Source of the DNA: Nematostella vectensis | Lineage: Eukaryota > Cnidaria > Anthozoa > Actiniaria > Edwardsiidae | Reading direction: 5' to 3' | DNA length: 60,000 nucleotides | Assembly: GCF_932526225.1 (NCBI RefSeq) | Contig: NC_064047.1 | Coordinates: 5,271,501-5,331,500 of the forward strand | Part shown: positions 13,291 through 25,111 of the stretch, piece by piece | Layout of the letters: every line of letters begins with the position of its first letter | How positions within the stretch are numbered: position 1 is the stretch's first letter | Translations under genes and position numbers: made by a program | Notes under the pieces: generated by a model | The model's input: only the letters and a program-made list of their open reading frames with translations | Told to the model about the DNA's origin: nothing | Databases searched by the model: none

Positions 13291-16200
13291 TAGTACCACC
13301 AATACGTACTCTTCCTCTGGTACACTACAATTCGTCGTGCTCAAAGACTGTAGTGTAGACTATAGTGGAAGCTTGACACATCAATTGGGTCATCACGGTC
13401 TGATTAGATTGGTCAATCGGCCATGTATACTTGCTAAGCGCATCAAAGAAACTGAGAATGGGCCAAGTTAAGTTGACGCAAGTTCTTGACGCGAGGGACT
13501 ACATGGGAGAGAGCGCACTGAAAGTACGACAAAGTCTATTTTGGACTGATAAAGACAATAGGAAACAAGGAGCGCGGTTGCATTCGTTAAAGATATCCCA
13601 ATTAACTGGTAACTGATACGATCATTACCTCCTTAATGACCTGTAGTCTCGTGTGCGAAAGCAAAACGGGTCATCAACTGGATTTGATTGGCGCACTTAA
13701 AAAATGTCTTAAGGGAAGTTTTGCTCTAAGTTAAAAAGGATTTTGCTTTGTGCCTTGTTTTTTATAAGAATTCCTTCTGAATCTTTTCTTGAAACGAGAT
13801 TCGTGATAAGTACATTGCTGTTTCACGTTTGTACATACTCTAATCAAACTCTAATAACATTGGTGTTGTGGCGGGTCGGCTTGGCGGTGGGTGTGAAAAA
13901 TTTGAACTTATTCATCCAAACATAGCTGTGATCTTTACTTAGAGAAAGACAAATCTTTATGGAGCTTTTTTGTGTCTTTAACACGTGGCGTTATAGTTTA
14001 GTGTCTGCGCAAGGCTAAAACAAACAATCTTTACAACTTCAAGACGAATTAAGAGCTAAAAAGCAGTCAAAAACCCTATTTGGGCGCAAAAGCGTTAGCA
14101 CAACACTCCGTTAATCTTAATAGTCTCTTTATATCACCATTACAAAGCCAAAAGTTATCTGTTCAAACTCTAATTTACAAAGAGCCCTCGATAAACTCCA
14201 ACATTGGTTAATCAGCTTTTAAAGAAAGGTTTAGGTAATCTTCAACTAAGCTTAGTGCGGGAGGTTGTCAATTAATTCTGTCGGTTTTTCTTGTTTTCGC
14301 AGGCCGTGCATCTGACCAGTTTCTAATAATACCCTTACAAACTGTAAAACCATGTGTTTGTGATTGTAGCCTATCAGCTTATGTTTCTTTAGTTCAGTTT
14401 GGGTAGCTTTATAGGAAAATCGATTAGTATGTTTTTTATGATTTAGTGAAGGTCAAATCATTCAAAACATTGGATATGAACGTATTTTTGCACTAAGAAT
14501 CCTATTTTTTTTCTACCTATGTTATTATCGTATGATAAATAAGTTTTCCTTTCAAGAGTTTTTTTTTTCGGGCAACTCGCAATAGAAACCCATAAAGACT
14601 TATGTTAAGTAAAATTTAGTTTTGAAATATATCAAGAAACCGACCTGTATATAGTTGAATTGTAAAAAAAAATCATATAATGATTCGTTTGTAGTTAGAT
14701 AAGCTAAAAAGCTAATTTGTAAATGGATTTTTCTAGAATAAATTCAAACGGTAGTGTATTCTTTTGATAACTTTTGATTAATTCATCGTGGCTCTCCTTT
14801 TTCAGGCTGACTTTAAAGGCCAGGCGTTGTGTCGGTATTGTGCGAGGAAAAAGTATGCAAAGAAATAGTAGAATTGATTTGGTGTTTCTATAAGTAGTAT
14901 TTAGGTAAGCTAAACTATATTTCGGTTTTGCCATGCATTGTATTGAGGGTTGTATTCAAAGAATTCAGCCTAACTCGTCTGAGCCATCCATCCCAAGGAC
15001 CTCGTGAAATAGTGTCTTTTGTTTTTTTGTTTTTGTTTTTTTTGCTTGGAGTTTTTAGCTTACGTTAGTAGGTGTGTAAGTTAATTTTTCCCTGAAAATG
15101 ACAAGCAAGAAATACATAGTCAAGCGTTTTCTTCAAACTCGCCAAAACTTCCGTGGATTGCTTAAAGATGCTTAAAGACATGGAACTCAAATCAATAACG
15201 GCAAAAGATGACGGAATAATAAATTGGTCATTTAGAACTTTTTTAAGATATGGTTTTCAAGTGAATTGATTGTTAAGCCCTCAGCTTTTTTTAGAATTTT
15301 TAGTTTTAGTTGCTGAGAAGTTTTCCTTTTCCCTCTGTTTATCGCCTTCCTTTTTCTCAACAACACGAAAAGTTTTTTGTGTCCTTAACCTTATTTCATT
15401 CTGTTGTTTTCTTCAAGTTAACTGCGCTCTTTTTTAGGCGAACCATTTAAAACCTTCACAAAGTTCTTCTGGGCATATACAATCGAAATTATCAGCTGAC
15501 TACATAGAAGGCCGTGAAAATGTGCTCCCCCAAACAAGTATTTTTCTTATTAGATTTAAACCAAGCAATTCTTTTTCTGTCGTGATATGATGTAACCCAT
15601 GTTTCGGACGACTAATGTGCTTACACATAAACAAATAATACGTGAAAATGTATCGACTTATTCTGGTAAAGACTTGAAAAGAGATGTACGTTTTTGTCAA
15701 CATAATTTTGTTCTTCCTTTCATCAGTTCATGGCAGATCAGTGTACTGTACAAAATTTATTATTTCGCTATAATAGCAGTTCACATGATTTCAATCAAGC
15801 ATGATAAAATATCTCTGTAGAAACAACAAAACGTCTGGGAAAATTTCCCGAATTATATCCAAGTCAGATACAGTAAGAATGCATGATATTTACTGGAAGA
15901 CAGTTAAAATATTCTTGAGGGGGTTATCGTCAATGTATTTTGCCTTTTTTTTTCGATTTCTTTTGTTTTTGTGATAATACTTGGGTTTGCAAAGTGCGCA
16001 AGACCCCATAGGTAGTTTCGACATGTGAGCCTTGAGGTAGTTCTGGTAGTTCTGTCAAATACTGTTTGTGCTTGTTGAGTTTCTTGTATGATGATAATTT
16101 GCCTTTTCTTTTACAATAAAAAGCATTTGGGTAGTACGTAGTACTGTTTACTGAACCGTGTCTCCAGCTCATTTTGTAAGCTGAAACATTTGGGTGATTG

Positions 16201-17727
16201 TTCTTGTGTTCATCCAAGAAAAGTCGTTGAACCTCCTTATGACAGAAGTCCCACAATAAAATGATTTTGGTTGATTCCAGTTGTACAGTGTGTTGTAAAG
16301 TGTGACTGAAAAGAAGTTTAGAGTGTTTTTAATAAACTTGTGAAACAAAACTAACTAGTTGAACTATATTAAAGATTAATTTAAAAAATATATTAGGAAA
16401 TCATTAAAGCTAGGTCAAAAAAAAGTGTTTATACTAAAGTGTGAAAAGCAAAATGCATGCGGAAGCAATTCAGGATTTTATACTTTTCATGCGATTTCTC
16501 TCATTTTTCACAGTTATATTCAAATGAGAAGTTATTTTTCTCTATTCATAATAATTTTTGTACGTTATCTGAATTAGCTGTCACTCTCTTCAGTGTAAGA
16601 ATAGGCTTCCCGCTGCGATGGGCTATCGTCACAGTGAAAGACAGTACTTTGAGTTTCCCGTGGGAAGAAATGCTGACAATCTCAAGCATAAATAACGACA
16701 AAGGGCTTCATGGCAGCGATCCGTTGATCTGTTTACGCTTTACTAGACTCCTGGACATGCCTAACACAGTATATAAATTATTGGAAAATGACTCATTATG
16801 TCGAATTTCTCATAGAGTGATGTTATTTGATGGTATTTGGATTTTTATTCTTAAAGTCAAAGGAAACATTGTTATGTTTGGGCTGTGGTCCCTTACGTAC
16901 CCAACGTGTAATTCACTAATTCGCCAAACAAATCCTCTCGTTTCGCGAACATAAGCAGACACCGCGAATGCTATTCCTTACGTCTCACAACTCCCTGGTC
17001 AGATTCTAAGGTTAAAAATGGGATTGGGAACGTTTAAATGTGGAACGAGAAATAGGATTAGAGTTATAGCTGGACTAATACTGTTATTAAACAATATTAT
17101 ATTAAATGTGCTTAGATATGTGATATGTATTGTGATTGGAGAACTTCTATAGTTCTTGCGTGTTTCTCCGTAATTTGTAAATGGTCAGATTGAAAAACTA
17201 ATTTTTGAGTCTGCATTTTATAAGAAGCAAAGCAAATGCAAAGCAATGTTTTGCTCCTATCTGAGGCTCGGCATGCTCTAAGCGTATTCTTAGAATTTGG
17301 TGAAATCTCAGACTTGACGTTCTCATAAAAAGTAAATCTTATAAGAAAAGAGCGAAATTCTTGTAAATATGCACTTAAAGCTGTTGCTGTGTAGATCGCA
17401 CTTTCAGACTTTCTAGACATTAGGCGTAACCATGACGATTGCATACCATCGGAGTGTTCTTACATCTGTTGGGCGGGGAGTGACAGTGTGTTCCCAAATA
17501 TGGTGATCACGTGACAGTGAATTGGCAGACTCGCGCGCGCTCCGATTTTTGGCTGTAAAATAACAACAACAAAAATTAACTTATTCAGCGTTTACGAACA
17601 AACCAGAAATGGCTTGTTTTCATTGAATTATATTTAATATTTTTCATTAATGCCATTTTCTGTGTTTATTTTGGCGTGCATTTTTTTTCCATGAGGACGG
17701 TGTGTGATGACAATATAGCAATAGGGT
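13291..17727. other. Intergenic, no supported gene
   Basis: AT-rich. The longest open frames, 16457-16954 (+) and 15930-16256 (-), show no recognisable domain, and neither has flanking coding-like sequence, so neither is called. The first few hundred bases probably include the Sox 3' untranslated region. Confidence 0.5.
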
Positions 17728-17789
17728 ACTTGCACTAAGAAATCACCTGAATTTTGAATGGCAAACTGACGTGATTCCTTAGTGCAAGT
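17728..17789. repeat. 62-base hairpin with an 18/19-bp stem
   Basis: ACTTGCACTAAGAAATCAC (17728-17746) and GTGATTCCTTAGTGCAAGT (17771-17789) pair at 18 of 19 positions around a 24-base loop. The size fits a small-RNA precursor or a short fold-back element. There is no evidence of transcription. Just downstream, GGCGTGACATGCTC is partly repeated near 17820-17860. Confidence 0.7.
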
Positions 17790-17803
17790 CGCCTCAACCG
17801 TGA

Positions 17804-20800
17804 CCTGACAGCTATATGTCAGCGTGACATGCTCTTAGGCGTGACATGCTCATTGGCGTGTTTGGTAACGGATCGGCTTAGACTCTCCTCGTGCTCAGAC
17901 ATCCTAGGATTAACGGGCTTTACGTCGTCAGCAATGCGATTAATTTCCTTGGCATCAGAATTTTCTGATAAACAATGGAGTGCTGTGCAGTAATTACTAA
18001 ATTACTCAAAATTGGAATCGAATTTAAAGGGGATTATGGCGAAGGGGGCTTTAAGCTTACTTGTCAGCAAAATTTGATCCCAGAAGATTTGTTGCATCCG
18101 TTTAATTAATAATGTACTGTAAAAGTTAACGCAAAATGGTAAACCGTCCTTCCTTTTTCGCACTGTAGTATCTATAAACCCAGGCAGAGATCTGATCCTA
18201 GTTGTCGACAGTTCGACATTCAAAAAAACAAAATCCAGTAACTTTTCATAAAACCTTCTACTGAGATGGATATGAAGAATGTTGAGTAAATTTAAGTTGA
18301 CATTATGAAATGTTATTTTCCCATGATTTGCATAACATTAAATCGTGTTTGATATATGTTTGATATGTCTAAGTTAGTAGATTTGGTATGGTGCTATTTT
18401 GAAAATCTTTTCTGAAAACTAATCCCCACGTGCCACCTTAAGAACTATAAATGACGTAAATAAATGGAAGACTATGTGCATGTGTAGAATACTGTTGTTC
18501 TTGTATTTGAAGTTATCCACAGCAATAGCTCCGTAGTAATAGATCCAAGACCTGAAGAACATTCTTACTTCAAAGGAGAGTCTAAGTCGGGGAATTCTGT
18601 TCCCCTCTAGGAAGGGGTGGGGTTACTTCGAGTTAAAAAGGCAAGGGGTGAGGAGAACAATACCCGAAAATACGAAAATTTGACCACTCTAAAACACTTT
18701 ACTTGAACACAACCTCTCTAGTGAGTTCGAAAGAGCTGTGTAAAATAGATTCTCGAAATGCCTCATAAATTTTCACCAATAAAAAAATCTGAATGTTTTT
18801 CCAGCATATTGTTCGGTCGCCCAGGAGTTCGCCAGAGGAGTACCCGCCATACTTTTTAATATATCATAACAGGTTTTTGACCATAAAGGAATTAAGGAAT
18901 TGGACCTCATATGATTTATTTACAGGCTAAGGGATTAGATGCTTGAAAGTGTTTATGTTACCATGTATCAAGGCGTGTTGGCACCATAAAAAGAGCGTGC
19001 GCGTTATCGGTGTTTCTCTTTGATTAGCTAGTTGATTGCAGGTACATATCTGGTCCACGCTAGCGGAGTAATCACACTTTAAGACCTTTAATAATCCTTA
19101 AATAAACAGCGAGCGGAATTGAGACATCATTACTAAGTTCCACGCCCATTTTAGACCTCTAGACATCAACATAGAGGGGGTTTGTCTATCTTCCTAAGCC
19201 CTTTGTACGAACCGACACTAACTTTGTTCCCATCCTTGTCTCTTTGTTCTTATTCACAGTGCGAACAAGACGATTTAGCAATTAAGGCAACGCGCGAGCG
19301 AGATCTTCATTGTGCTGTTGGCAAATTCTTACACGCCCTTGCAATCATGTGTCACGTTGTGTTGGGTCTCACACTGGAGCTGAGCAGATGCACCCCGGCT
19401 GAGTAAACTGTCAATTGACTGTGTAATAATGAAGCCCACAGTTTCACACTCCGTGGGGATACGAGATAGTAACATCAATGTCAGACATCTCCCCTGTGTT
19501 GGGTTTACCTCAAGTGGCACTCCCTCTGTCGTTCCTATCCTTTCACTTCATTTGCTCAACTGTGCAGGAGTTTCTCGCTTGTTTTCCACCCGTTAGGTTA
19601 CGTGTTACGGTGTTTTCTGTTAGTAAATAGCAAAATGCAGCTGCTAGGGAGTTTCATGGGTGTTGCAGGGAAATGCTACTTTGCGAGGCTACAAAGGTTA
19701 TCCAAGGTCGTCCTCCAACCGGTGCGGAACTCAACAAAACAATCTTATCAGCCTTGTCAGTTCATATCTTTAACTTAGAACCAGCTCAATGAACAAATCT
19801 TAAGCCTTTGCGCTCTGACAATAACCGGAAATGTGTCTATTAGCTTCCCGATTCTTTTTTTTCCATTTCCAGCCTTTTCCAAAGACTCGCCTCTGTTTTT
19901 TGTAACTTTTTCAACAGAACTCCTCGTTATGGCGCCGCTCGCCTTAAAGCCTCGGGACCAAATCGTTACTGCCCAAATTTATGACTTCCCACAAATTGGG
20001 AAATTGGGTCGGTTATATGGGCCGGGAATAGATGGACAATCCAACCCTACACTCATGTTAAAAACGTTAAAAAAAAATGTTAAAAACTTTAACATGACCA
20101 GCTCTAAAGTGAAATGGATTTACCGATTCATAGCCATATTTTTATTGGATCAATTCGTGTAGCGACAGAAAAAAAAATCACTAAATGGAAATCGTACTAT
20201 TGATACTTTTTATTATTTTTCTACACCATACAACCCTAAAACTACAAATATCAAATGCCCAAAAGTAGAGATATCAGTGAAAGTCAAGCTAAACAAACCT
20301 CAATGAATAACATGTATCGTGAGGTAGTCTAAAAGCATTTGCTGATATATTTGTGCAACTTAAATGAAATAACCAATAAAGAAACGGGAAAATAGAATGT
20401 AAGCCCATACCCAGGAATGGTTATACGAGGATGTAGGGACCTGATATCGTTAATAAAACCCTTAAAAACTTCTCTTGTAACACAAGAAACTCCTATTGTC
20501 AACGAGGCCGTGAGTATCATGGGGGCATGGGGACAGCTTCTTGCAAAAAGAAAACAAAAAGGCGCCCCCCCTCCCCCAAATAAAAGACAAGAAATACAAA
20601 GGGCCCAACCCTTCCCCACCCCCAAACAAAATGTTGTTAATATATAGTTTATACTGCCATGCCAAATCCAAGGTGCAAGCACCCCTTGGGGGGGGGGGGC
20701 ATTCCTACTGCCACTTCTCTGGTAGGAGCCCGCATGGCTAATTTAACAAGTGTAACAGTAAAAAGGGTATATATTCTTGATTCGGATAAGTGTTTATTTT

Positions 20801-22122
20801 ACAACCTTAGGGTTTTTGGTAGGGAACAAAGGTAGGGGAGGGGAGGCAGGAGTTATTTTGTAGCCCTTCCCCTACCCCCCTGGATTGGATTTACAAAAAG
20901 TGGTGTCGGATGTGGGTAGGTAGGTAGTGGTCTAGTTTTGCATAACGAAATTTCGTATGTGGGAAGGGGGGGGGGGTTGCTACCGTGGGGCTCTTATAGC
21001 CTTCTATGTAGCCCGTCCCCTCAAAACATAATGTGATTGACAAAAATAGCGTTATAGCCTTCTATGGAAAAAGCCTTTTACAATTTCTGTCGAATTGCTC
21101 TTAACGAACATAAGGTAGTGGAGAGTGATTTCATAGTACCCCTAACCATAAGCACAGTACCATAGGCACCTTTACCATGAGTAACCCCTTATCACCGGGT
21201 GAAGTGAAATAGAAACTTTTCCAAGCTTTAGGGAATGGTTTGGATCCGATTGAACCCTTTGGAATATGGGACAACTTTAAAAAAATACTTTGGTTTGAAG
21301 CGATGACTGGTATCTATTACCTCCCCTACCCCCCCCCCCCCCCCCCCATGAATTGGAGGCTTGCTACGAATGCGGAGAGCAAGAAATTAAGCAGATGTAA
21401 AAAATCATTTAACACTAAAATCTTGGCTCAGGTGAATGGGAGCTAATGGGCTATCTTAAAAAAAAAACATCCAGAAAATTTCCCTTCATCAGAGGGCGCC
21501 CCTCGGCACAGGGTGTCCAAATGGTGACATGACATTTTCTTTTGTATAGTCTTCGACGAATTGCATTAGATAATAGCTTGATTTCTTAGACAGCTCTTGA
21601 TTTAAAGGTTACGCATACGGTGAGGTAGGTGAGACCAAGTGACCCGTCAAGTGCTCAGAAAAATATTCACAAATTTTGTTGTATTGCATGAGTTTACATT
21701 GGCTTTTGCAAGTACCAAACGCTTGAATTTTAGGGTCTTTTCGTCGATAATTTGTCTTTATATGTTGCTTAAAGCAATAACAAAGGTGTGTCTGAAAGGT
21801 CTCTTAAGATTATATCATTCTTTCCGTGGTATAATAGGATAAAGCTAATGAATAAAAGCATACTTTTCGACACCAAAGCAAACACATCTGCCCCAAAGAG
21901 TCAACAAAGGATAAGAGACGCCAGGTCGCCTCGCCATGTCCATGACCTGTCAGCGGTTATTCAATGTCCGGACAGGTGGCTAGGACACTCTACCATTGAC
22001 CCCATAAGCTTTGGCTTTCAGAAACCTCAAAAGTTCAAAATTGTCAGCCGCCATTTTGTCATCCAAGCAAAATGCTTAGTGTGAGAAAGAATCCTTTTCC
22101 ATTTCGAAAAGCTACTGCGATA
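17804..22122. other. Intergenic, no supported gene
   Basis: Only short, unrelated open frames. From about 20550 to 21350 there are several C or G runs of 8-17 bases, typical of old MITE copies in this genome. Part of the stretch at 21770-21800 and 22040-22110 belongs to a dispersed repeat also seen near 8130-8290. Confidence 0.5.
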
Positions 22123-22940
22123 CAGTGGAACCTCTATTAAGCGGACACCCTCTATTCAGCGGACACCATCCAAAGTCCCGATTTTTTTGCCACTTAAATT
22201 CAGTAAATGATACCTCCATTAAGCGGACACCTCTATTAAGTGGACGCGGACACATTTCACGGTCCTGTCTTAAACAATCTCTGTATTTTTTACCTCTATT
22301 CAGCGGACACCGTGGTTACCTTTTTCGAGAATTCTTATAATAATTTCATGGAACCGGCCAAACGACATAACCAATGACGATACACTTTGCTTAGAAACTT
22401 TATTTTACACAAAGTAAGCAAAATACGCTGAGACTTGTACAGCTCGAAGTGATGACAAAATGGTCATTAATGCTGCTTGGTTCTTGTGTTATGCAACCTC
22501 AAACCCTTCTTTCTGTAATTTATCTTGCAGCCATGTTGTTGCCTCTTCTTTTTGCTCGCGCAAATGACATTCTGTATTCTTTACAATTAGCAGGACAAAA
22601 GAAGCAAACTACGGTAGATAGTTTTTTTTAAATAGGTATCGCAGTCTCTACCTTTTGACTGCATGATTTGAAACTTCGTGTACACTTCGAAATTGTTTTG
22701 TTTCAGGTGTTATACAGTACACCAAATGCTGTAGACAATTGCGTCTCAAGCAATATGAAAATTGCGCAAAAAAATGTACGGAGACTGCTAGTTATGCACT
22801 CTAAGGTAGTTAAAGTCAATGAAAAATGTGTTTACTCTTGAATTTGATCGAAAAAAAGTCGACCTCCATTAAGCGGACACCTCTATATAACGGACACTTT
22901 TCACGGTCCCGAGTGTGTCCGTTATATAGAGCTTCCACTA
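22123..22940. mobile_element. Pogo/Tigger-like non-autonomous DNA transposon
   Basis: The left end, CAGTGGAACCTCTATTAAGC followed by GGACAC, is mirrored by the right end (gtgtccgttatatagag, cttccacta), matching at about 21 of 26 positions. TA precedes the left end. The motif attaagcggacac recurs inside near both ends. CAGT-type ends and TA targets fit the Tc1-pogo superfamily. No transposase frame is visible. Confidence 0.7.
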
Positions 22941-23084
22941 TTTTCAATCGAAATCGGTAAAGAACATATACAACTTTGTTTCTTGATAGTTATTTCTATA
23001 TTTTTTAAACAATGTGTCTTTCAGTTATGAACAATAACAAATGTGTGGCCGAAAAGGGCTCTCTTAAACAGAACGTGTTTAGTG

Positions 23085-24335
23085 GGGGAGGGGGGTCGTG
23101 TGTGTGGGGGGGGGGGGGGTTGTGTGTGAGTGTTCGCGAGGGGGTGTCGTGTGTGAGTGTTCGCGAGGGGGATATCGTGTGTGAGTGTTCGCGAGGGCGT
23201 ATCGTGTGTGAGTGTTCACGAGGGGGGTGTCGTGTGTGTGCGCGAAGGGGGTGTCGTGTATGTGCGCGAGGGGGGTGTGAGTGTGTAGGGGGCGTGTGTG
23301 TGCGCGAGGGGGGTGTGAGTGTGTAGGGGGCGTGTGTGTGCGCGAGGGGGGTGTGAGTGTGTAGGGGGCGTGTGTGTGCGCGAGGGGGGTGTGAGTGTGT
23401 AGGGGGCGTGTGTGTGCGCGAGGGGGGTGTGAGTGTGTAGGGGGCGTGTGTGTGCGCGAGGGGGGTTTGAGTGTGTAGGGGGCGTGTGTGTGCGCGAGGG
23501 GGGTGTGAGTGTGTAGGGGGCGTGTGTGTGCGCGAGGGGGGTTTGAGTGTGTAGGGGGCGTGTGTGTGCGCGAGGGGGGTGTGAGTGTGTAGGGGGCGTG
23601 TGTGTGCGCGAGGGGGGTGTGAGTGTGTAGGGGGCGTGTGTGTGCGCGAGGGGGGTGTGAGTGTGTAGGGGGCGTGTGTGTGCGCGAGGGGGGTGTGAGT
23701 GTGTAGGGGGCGTGTGTGTGCGCGAGGGGGGTGTGAGTGTGTAGGGGGCGTGTGTGTGCGCGAGGGGGGTGTGAGTGTGTAGGGGGCGTGTGTGTGCGCG
23801 AGGGGGTTGTCGTGTGTGAGTGTGTAGGGGACGTATGTGTGGGAGGGGGGTTTCATGTGTGTGTGTATGGGGCGTGTATGTGCGCGAGGGGAGTGTCGTT
23901 TGTGAGTGTGTAGGGGGCGTGTGTGCGCGCGAGGGGGGGTCGTGTGTGAGTGTCTAGGGGGCGTGGTGCGCGAGGGAGGTGTCGTGTGTGAGTTTACGCG
24001 AGGGGAATTCCGTGTGTGAGTGTGTAGGGGGTGCGTGTGTGCTCGAGGGGGTGTCGTGTGTGTGCGCGAGGGGGGTGTCGTGTGTGAGTGTGTAGGGGGC
24101 GTGTGTGTGCGCGAGGGGAGTGTCGTGTGTGTGCGCGAGGGGGGTGTCGTGTGTGAGTGTGTAGGGGCGTGTGTGTGCGCGAGGGGGCTGTCGTGTGTAT
24201 GCACGAAGGGGTGTAGGGGGCGTGTGTGCGCGAGGGGGATGTCGTGGGTGTAGGGGGCGTGAGTGTGCGCGAGGGAGGTGTCGTGTGTGTGTGTAGGGCG
24301 TGTGTATGCGCGAGGGGATGTGTCGTGTGTGGACG
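23085..24335. repeat. 38-bp minisatellite, G/T-rich
   Basis: Unit built on gcgcgaggggggtgtgagtg followed by tgtagggggcgtgtgt; consecutive copies at 23341, 23379 and 23417 give a 38-bp period. The central third is nearly uniform and both edges are degenerate. Long His/Pro/Thr frames on the minus strand come from the repeat and are not called. Confidence 0.92.
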
Positions 24336-24709
24336 AGGTGAGACGTATTCAAAGCCGATTTTTATTATTTTCTAGTTTAGCGGACACACTTGAAGAACTT
24401 AAAAAAAGGTCCGTTATTAGAATAAATGTTACCAAGTGGAGAAAATAAAATAACTACCCCGTCTGTGTAAATACAAATAAAAGTAGAATTCCATGATGCT
24501 CATGCAGCCTTTTTAATGGTGAACATCACAATTTCAACATGCATTTGTAAGCATGCATTATACTTGCAGTGCTTGACGTTTGACAAATCGCAATAATACA
24601 AGGATGATAAAGCAAGTACGCTCGTATTAGAACCTAAAACTATAACACCAGACTGAGCTGACACTAATAAACCTGGAAATTGTTTTAAAAATCAGAATCC
24701 GTTATGCTC

Positions 24710-24835
24710 TAGCAACTTTATTTTACAAACAAAAAACATGCTTCAGCTGATTTGCGTAGTGCAGGATCCGTTGTAAAGCTCCCGCAGGATTCTACGTCAG
24801 ACTCGGCACCAGGCCACCTCCGAAATATTTAACAG
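24710..24835 (-). other. Probable 3' end of the secreted-protein gene
   Basis: On the minus strand an AATAAA poly(A) signal lies at about 24717-24722, downstream of the exon at 25112-25145. Two candidate 3' splice sites, near 24848 and 24867, would each give only a few more codons before a stop. The terminal coding exon is not resolved. Confidence 0.35.
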
Positions 24836-25111
24836 GCCATCCGCTCTAAATTATCAATCACATCCTCAAAAAAACTTCAAATAGACACACTGCTTTCAAT
24901 ATTTTGAAATATTTTTCGCGTTTTCCGTTAAAAATCTTCGGATATTGTTAGGTAATCGACCGGAAGTAAACTGGTGACAATGCGGCTTAAAGATTATCTT
25001 AATCCCTCTGAGCGACATAGGGGCGATAGGTGGAGGAGTTTTGTAAAACAAAATGAGGCATACTGTTAGGCAGGTTCATTTTCCTATGTTCCTTATTGTG
25101 TACCTACTCAC

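Noticed and set aside
15930-16256. 108-codon minus-strand frame with a Lys-rich end
   Set aside because: No domain, and the Lys-rich end comes from a T-rich tract on the + strand.
16457-16954. 165-codon plus-strand frame
   Set aside because: No recognisable domain and no neighbouring exon; plausible by chance in a long gene-free stretch.
23005-24204. 399-codon minus-strand frame rich in His, Thr and Pro
   Set aside because: It is the translation of a 38-bp minisatellite; frames shift through the unit and there is no unique sequence.
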